Source: an uncultured Prevotellaceae bacterium
GTDB taxonomy: Bacteria > Bacteroidota > Bacteroidia > Bacteroidales > Bacteroidaceae
Direction of reading: 5' to 3'
NCBI GenBank assembly: GCA_900316645.1
Contig: ONDP01000011.1
Location: 1-64,000 of the forward strand
Length of the DNA stretch: 64,000 bases
In this document: one piece after another, positions 61,449 through 64,000 of the stretch
Layout: every line of letters starts with the position of its first letter
How positions within the stretch are numbered: position 1 is the first letter of the stretch
Translations under genes and position numbers: made by a program
The notes under the pieces: model-generated
What the model was told of the DNA's origin: nothing
Database searches by the model: none
The model's input: only the letters and a program-made list of their open reading frames with translations

Positions 61449-61619
61449 CTATTTCAATTTCTTAAATACAAAGCCCACAATGTAGCCTGCCGTCTAGGCA
61501 ATATTCACATTGATAACCAACTGGAGCAGCCAGTAAACAGCGTAGTGGATGACCGTAATGAGGACACCCACTATGCTGAAGCGAACCATTTCGCCAATTT
61601 GTTCCTTCGTCAGTTTCAT
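61449..61619 (-). pseudogene. GtrA-like membrane protein gene, disrupted
   Basis: MKLTKEQIGEMVRFSIVGVL, then ITVIHYAVYWLLQLVINVNIA and an in-frame TAG (61494-61496), after which TAGYIVGFVFKKLK and a second stop follow. GtrA proteins have NVxxAYxxGYxxxF at this place, so the TAG probably replaces a Tyr codon. The last two helices are missing. The start overlaps the upstream gene's stop (ATGA). Confidence 0.65.
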
Positions 61620-62623
61620 TGTTTGTTCTTAAATGCTTCCAACTCTTCCACGATTTCATCAAAATCGTCAGTCAGAGAGAGCTGCAGGTTCTTGTACTTG
61701 CCTAACTTGACAAGTTCCTGCAAGAAGGGATAAACGGGCATTTCCTTGGTCCAGAAATCGGTACCGAGGAAAATCATCGGACTTGAATAGCCGAACGACA
61801 GGTAGTGATTCTGAACGGCGTCCTGGAAGATTTCCTGCATCGTGCCTGCACTACCTGGAGTGTAGATGATACCGCCAAAAGCTACTGTGAGGATAAGGTC
61901 CTCACGGATGCTGTTCTCGAAGAACTTGGCAATGTGGGTAGCGAAAGGAGCTGAGGGCTCATGACCATAGAGATAGGTCGGTATGCCGAGGCTCACATAG
62001 TTGCCCTTGCGGGGATAACGCTTCATCACCTCGAACGAACTGGCCAACCAGCCTTTATCGCTAAACGACGGTGCCACCTTCAGAATGTCAACAGCAGCGT
62101 CAACATCCTTTTCCGAACGTCCTGCCAACCAGGCTCCCAAATGGGTTGCCTCCATAGCACCGGGGCCACCTCCGCTCAGCATGATGAAGCCCTGTTCGGT
62201 GAGGCGCTTGCTCAGAAGCACCACCTTCTTATACATAGGGTCGGTGCGCTTCAGGGCGTGTCCTCCCATGATGCCCAGGCAAAGGCGTGGATTATGCTCC
62301 TTGAAGAACTGGTCAAGAGCCACATGAATGCAATGGTCGTGCAAGGTACGCGCCAACGACTCTTCCACGCTCTGCGCTTGTTTGCCCGTTGCGATGAAGT
62401 GACGATAAACCTTTGTGTCATAGCAGGCCTCGAAAGTGGCCTCGTTAGTAGGATCATAGCCGGCATAGAGTTCGTCGGCTGTGTAAAGCGTGGTTCGGTT
62501 AACATCGAAAGGCACAGCCTTCAGGTACTCCATAGCCTTTGGCGTGAACAATTCTCCTACATTCTGTGCATTAACAGTCATTGCTGAAAGTAAGGTCAAT
62601 GTCATAAAATAAATCTTTTTCAT
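61616..62623 (-). CDS. LOG-family protein with signal peptide
   Basis: 335 residues. LOG (nucleoside 5'-monophosphate phosphoribohydrolase) motifs: SGGGPGAMEATHLGAW and TPGSAGTMQEIF, the latter a variant of PGGxGTxxE. N-terminal MKKIYFMTLTLLSAMTVNAQ is a clear signal peptide, whereas LOG proteins are normally cytosolic. About 90 residues precede the Rossmann core. It follows a 5'-nucleotidase gene by 28 bases, so both could act on nucleotides outside the cytoplasm. Annotation as lysine decarboxylase would be a common error. Confidence 0.8.
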   Translation of the reverse strand: MKKIYFMTLTLLSAMTVNAQNVGELFTPKAMEYLKAVPFDVNRTTLYTADELYAGYDPTNEATFEACYDTKVYRHFIATGKQAQSVEESLARTLHDHCIHVALDQFFKEHNPRLCLGIMGGHALKRTDPMYKKVVLLSKRLTEQGFIMLSGGGPGAMEATHLGAWLAGRSEKDVDAAVDILKVAPSFSDKGWLASSFEVMKRYPRKGNYVSLGIPTYLYGHEPSAPFATHIAKFFENSIREDLILTVAFGGIIYTPGSAGTMQEIFQDAVQNHYLSFGYSSPMIFLGTDFWTKEMPVYPFLQELVKLGKYKNLQLSLTDDFDEIVEELEAFKNKQ

Positions 62624-62651
62624 ATTGTTTGTGATTAATTAGTTAGACTTA

Positions 62652-63998
62652 TTATTTCTTAATCATTCGTCCTTGTGGGTGAGCATACTCCTGGCCGACG
62701 TGACCACGAAGGTTCTTGGTGACATACTCGATGAAGATGTCGTTGTAGGTGCGCTTGGTTTCCCATTTGATGTTGCAACCCTTCAGTCCGTTGTAAAGAC
62801 CACCATCAGTCACGCAATATTTCGTGGTGGCTACCGTATAGACGCGATCAGGATTGATGGGCTCGTAATGCTGGGTAAAGCTGTTGAGTACTTGTACATC
62901 GCTCACACGATGCTCTCTTTCGTGGATGATGAATTTGATGCCCGACACCTGAGGGAACTGTCCGTCGGGCTTGGGCAGGAATGCCATCAGTTTATTTAGC
63001 ATGGCAACAATGGTGCTGCCCTTTGCCTCTGCCACAACGATATAGTTGTCGTAAGGCAGCATAGAAAGCAAATCGCCATAGGTGAGGTCGCCAGCCTTCA
63101 CTTCGTTGCGGATTGCGCCACTGTTGAGCACGGAGATGTCAGACCCTGTCACCAAACGGAACGCATCGGTCACGATATCGCCGGCATTGGTTTCACTCAT
63201 ACGAGCAACTTCATTGCCCTGATCGTCATTAATTCGCAAAGGCACTTCACTATGACACATCAAGCGACTTGTCTGGGCATTCAGCATAGTTTGGATGCTG
63301 TCAACCAACTGGGCTACATAGGCATTTTTCTCTTTGACACTCTCCACAGGAATAAGCGAAGTGGAGAACTGGCCATCGGGAGTAATTATCAGTTTACCGA
63401 TAGCAGCAAACTTCGTTCCCGTCTGGGTGACGATAATGGGCTTGCCTGCTTTGTTCAACACGGTATCTGCCACTATCTTGGCATGGGAGTGACCATCGAG
63501 CACAATATCGATACCTGTGGTATTGGCCGACACTGTATGGGAATCGGAATGACGGGCTGTAGGCTCCTCACCCAGATGGGAATTCAGTATCACATAGTCG
63601 GCACCTGCCTTTCGGGCCTCATCGACAGCACGCTGCACCAACGTAGGAATATCCTTGATCTGAAGGTCATAGATAAGACTGTCCTTCTCGTCACGGAAGG
63701 CATAGGCCTCATCCTCCATCGACGTTGGAGTGACCACGCCCACAAAGGCTATCTTCTTGTTGCCAACACGCTTCATGACAAAGGGGGCAAAGACCATCCT
63801 GCCCGAACGCTTGTCATAGAGATTGCAGCACACAATAGGAGCAGGAACCTGACGCAACAACTCATACATGCGCTCCATACCATAGTCGAACTCATGGTTG
63901 CCAAGGGTAATGGCATCATAACTCAGAGCTTGCATCACGTCAACAACATACTGTCCTTTCGAGATGGCACCTACCGTCTGCCCCTGCACATAGTCGCC
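62652..63998 (-). CDS. 5'-Nucleotidase / UshA-type metallophosphatase (5' end outside window)
   Basis: About 449 residues are seen; the frame is open to the right edge (GDYVQGQTVGAISKGQ), so the signal peptide and first metal ligands are missing. LGNHEFDYG and LDGHSHAKI are metal-binding motifs of the phosphatase domain; NSGAIRNEVKAGDLTYGDLLSMLPYDN opens the substrate-binding C-terminal domain. It should dephosphorylate nucleotides in the periplasm. Upstream of the LOG gene in the same operon. Confidence 0.9.
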   Translation of the reverse strand, partial: GDYVQGQTVGAISKGQYVVDVMQALSYDAITLGNHEFDYGMERMYELLRQVPAPIVCCNLYDKRSGRMVFAPFVMKRVGNKKIAFVGVVTPTSMEDEAYAFRDEKDSLIYDLQIKDIPTLVQRAVDEARKAGADYVILNSHLGEEPTARHSDSHTVSANTTGIDIVLDGHSHAKIVADTVLNKAGKPIIVTQTGTKFAAIGKLIITPDGQFSTSLIPVESVKEKNAYVAQLVDSIQTMLNAQTSRLMCHSEVPLRINDDQGNEVARMSETNAGDIVTDAFRLVTGSDISVLNSGAIRNEVKAGDLTYGDLLSMLPYDNYIVVAEAKGSTIVAMLNKLMAFLPKPDGQFPQVSGIKFIIHEREHRVSDVQVLNSFTQHYEPINPDRVYTVATTKYCVTDGGLYNGLKGCNIKWETKRTYNDIFIEYVTKNLRGHVGQEYAHPQGRMIKK

Positions 63999-64000
63999 AT

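Overview
The window looks like a chromosomal segment of a Prevotella-type member of the Bacteroidota. Evidence: nearly every transcription unit is preceded by the Bacteroidota promoter signature (TTTG, 19-20 bases, TAnnTTTG) rather than a Shine-Dalgarno; outer-membrane proteins, lipoproteins, type V fimbrillins, a type III glutamine synthetase and a C4 zinc-ribbon/Nif3 pair are all typical of that group.

Layout. 1-481: 3' end of an outer-membrane beta-barrel gene. 626-17196: an almost complete anaerobic (cobalt-early) cobalamin locus in several blocks: cbiA-cbiP-cbiB (+), cobU-cobT-cobS (-), the fusions cbiHC and cbiET (+), then, after a broken TolB-like gene and a membrane protein on the other strand, the fusion cbiGF, a methylmalonyl-CoA decarboxylase and the fusion cbiJD. 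Eight corrin-ring enzymes are packed into four polypeptides. Cobalt chelatase, CbiL, the adenosyltransferase and CobD are not in the window. 17150-22161: an ABC permease and binding lipoprotein (no ATPase here), and menB-menC-menE. 22509-37688: mixed housekeeping genes (FKBP, aroC, pyrDK, an XRE regulator, holA, a TPR histidine kinase, a stand-alone HsdR-N nuclease domain, zinc-ribbon protein, Nif3, a PurF paralogue without the glutaminase cysteine, a VanZ-like protein, a membrane-anchored AAA+ ATPase, a GH3 lipoprotein). 37689-38947: a gene-poor, repeat-rich stretch with gene relics.

38948-52173 is a fimbrial operon on the minus strand: a DUF3575 protein with an inner-membrane anchor, a DUF5119 lipoprotein, then seven consecutive fimbrillin-like lipoproteins sharing a lipobox and an [ML]R[AS] motif at residues 45-57; the last is split by an in-frame TGA. 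52459-64000: a secreted nuclease, a FetAB-type ABC exporter, an agmatine-to-putrescine pair (aguA, aguB) followed by glnN, a GH28 enzyme, a secreted internally duplicated protein, and a minus-strand set of 5'-nucleotidase, secreted LOG protein and a dead GtrA gene.

The most unusual signal lies across the genes: three kinds of small repeat (7-bp-period arrays, GC-rich palindromes, and 22-bp-period tandem triplets) occur between genes and, in frame, inside at least nine metabolic genes. Two 7-bp arrays form the same module directly upstream of a -7 box. A short promoter-to-terminator unit without an ORF (24894-25028) is a good small-RNA candidate.
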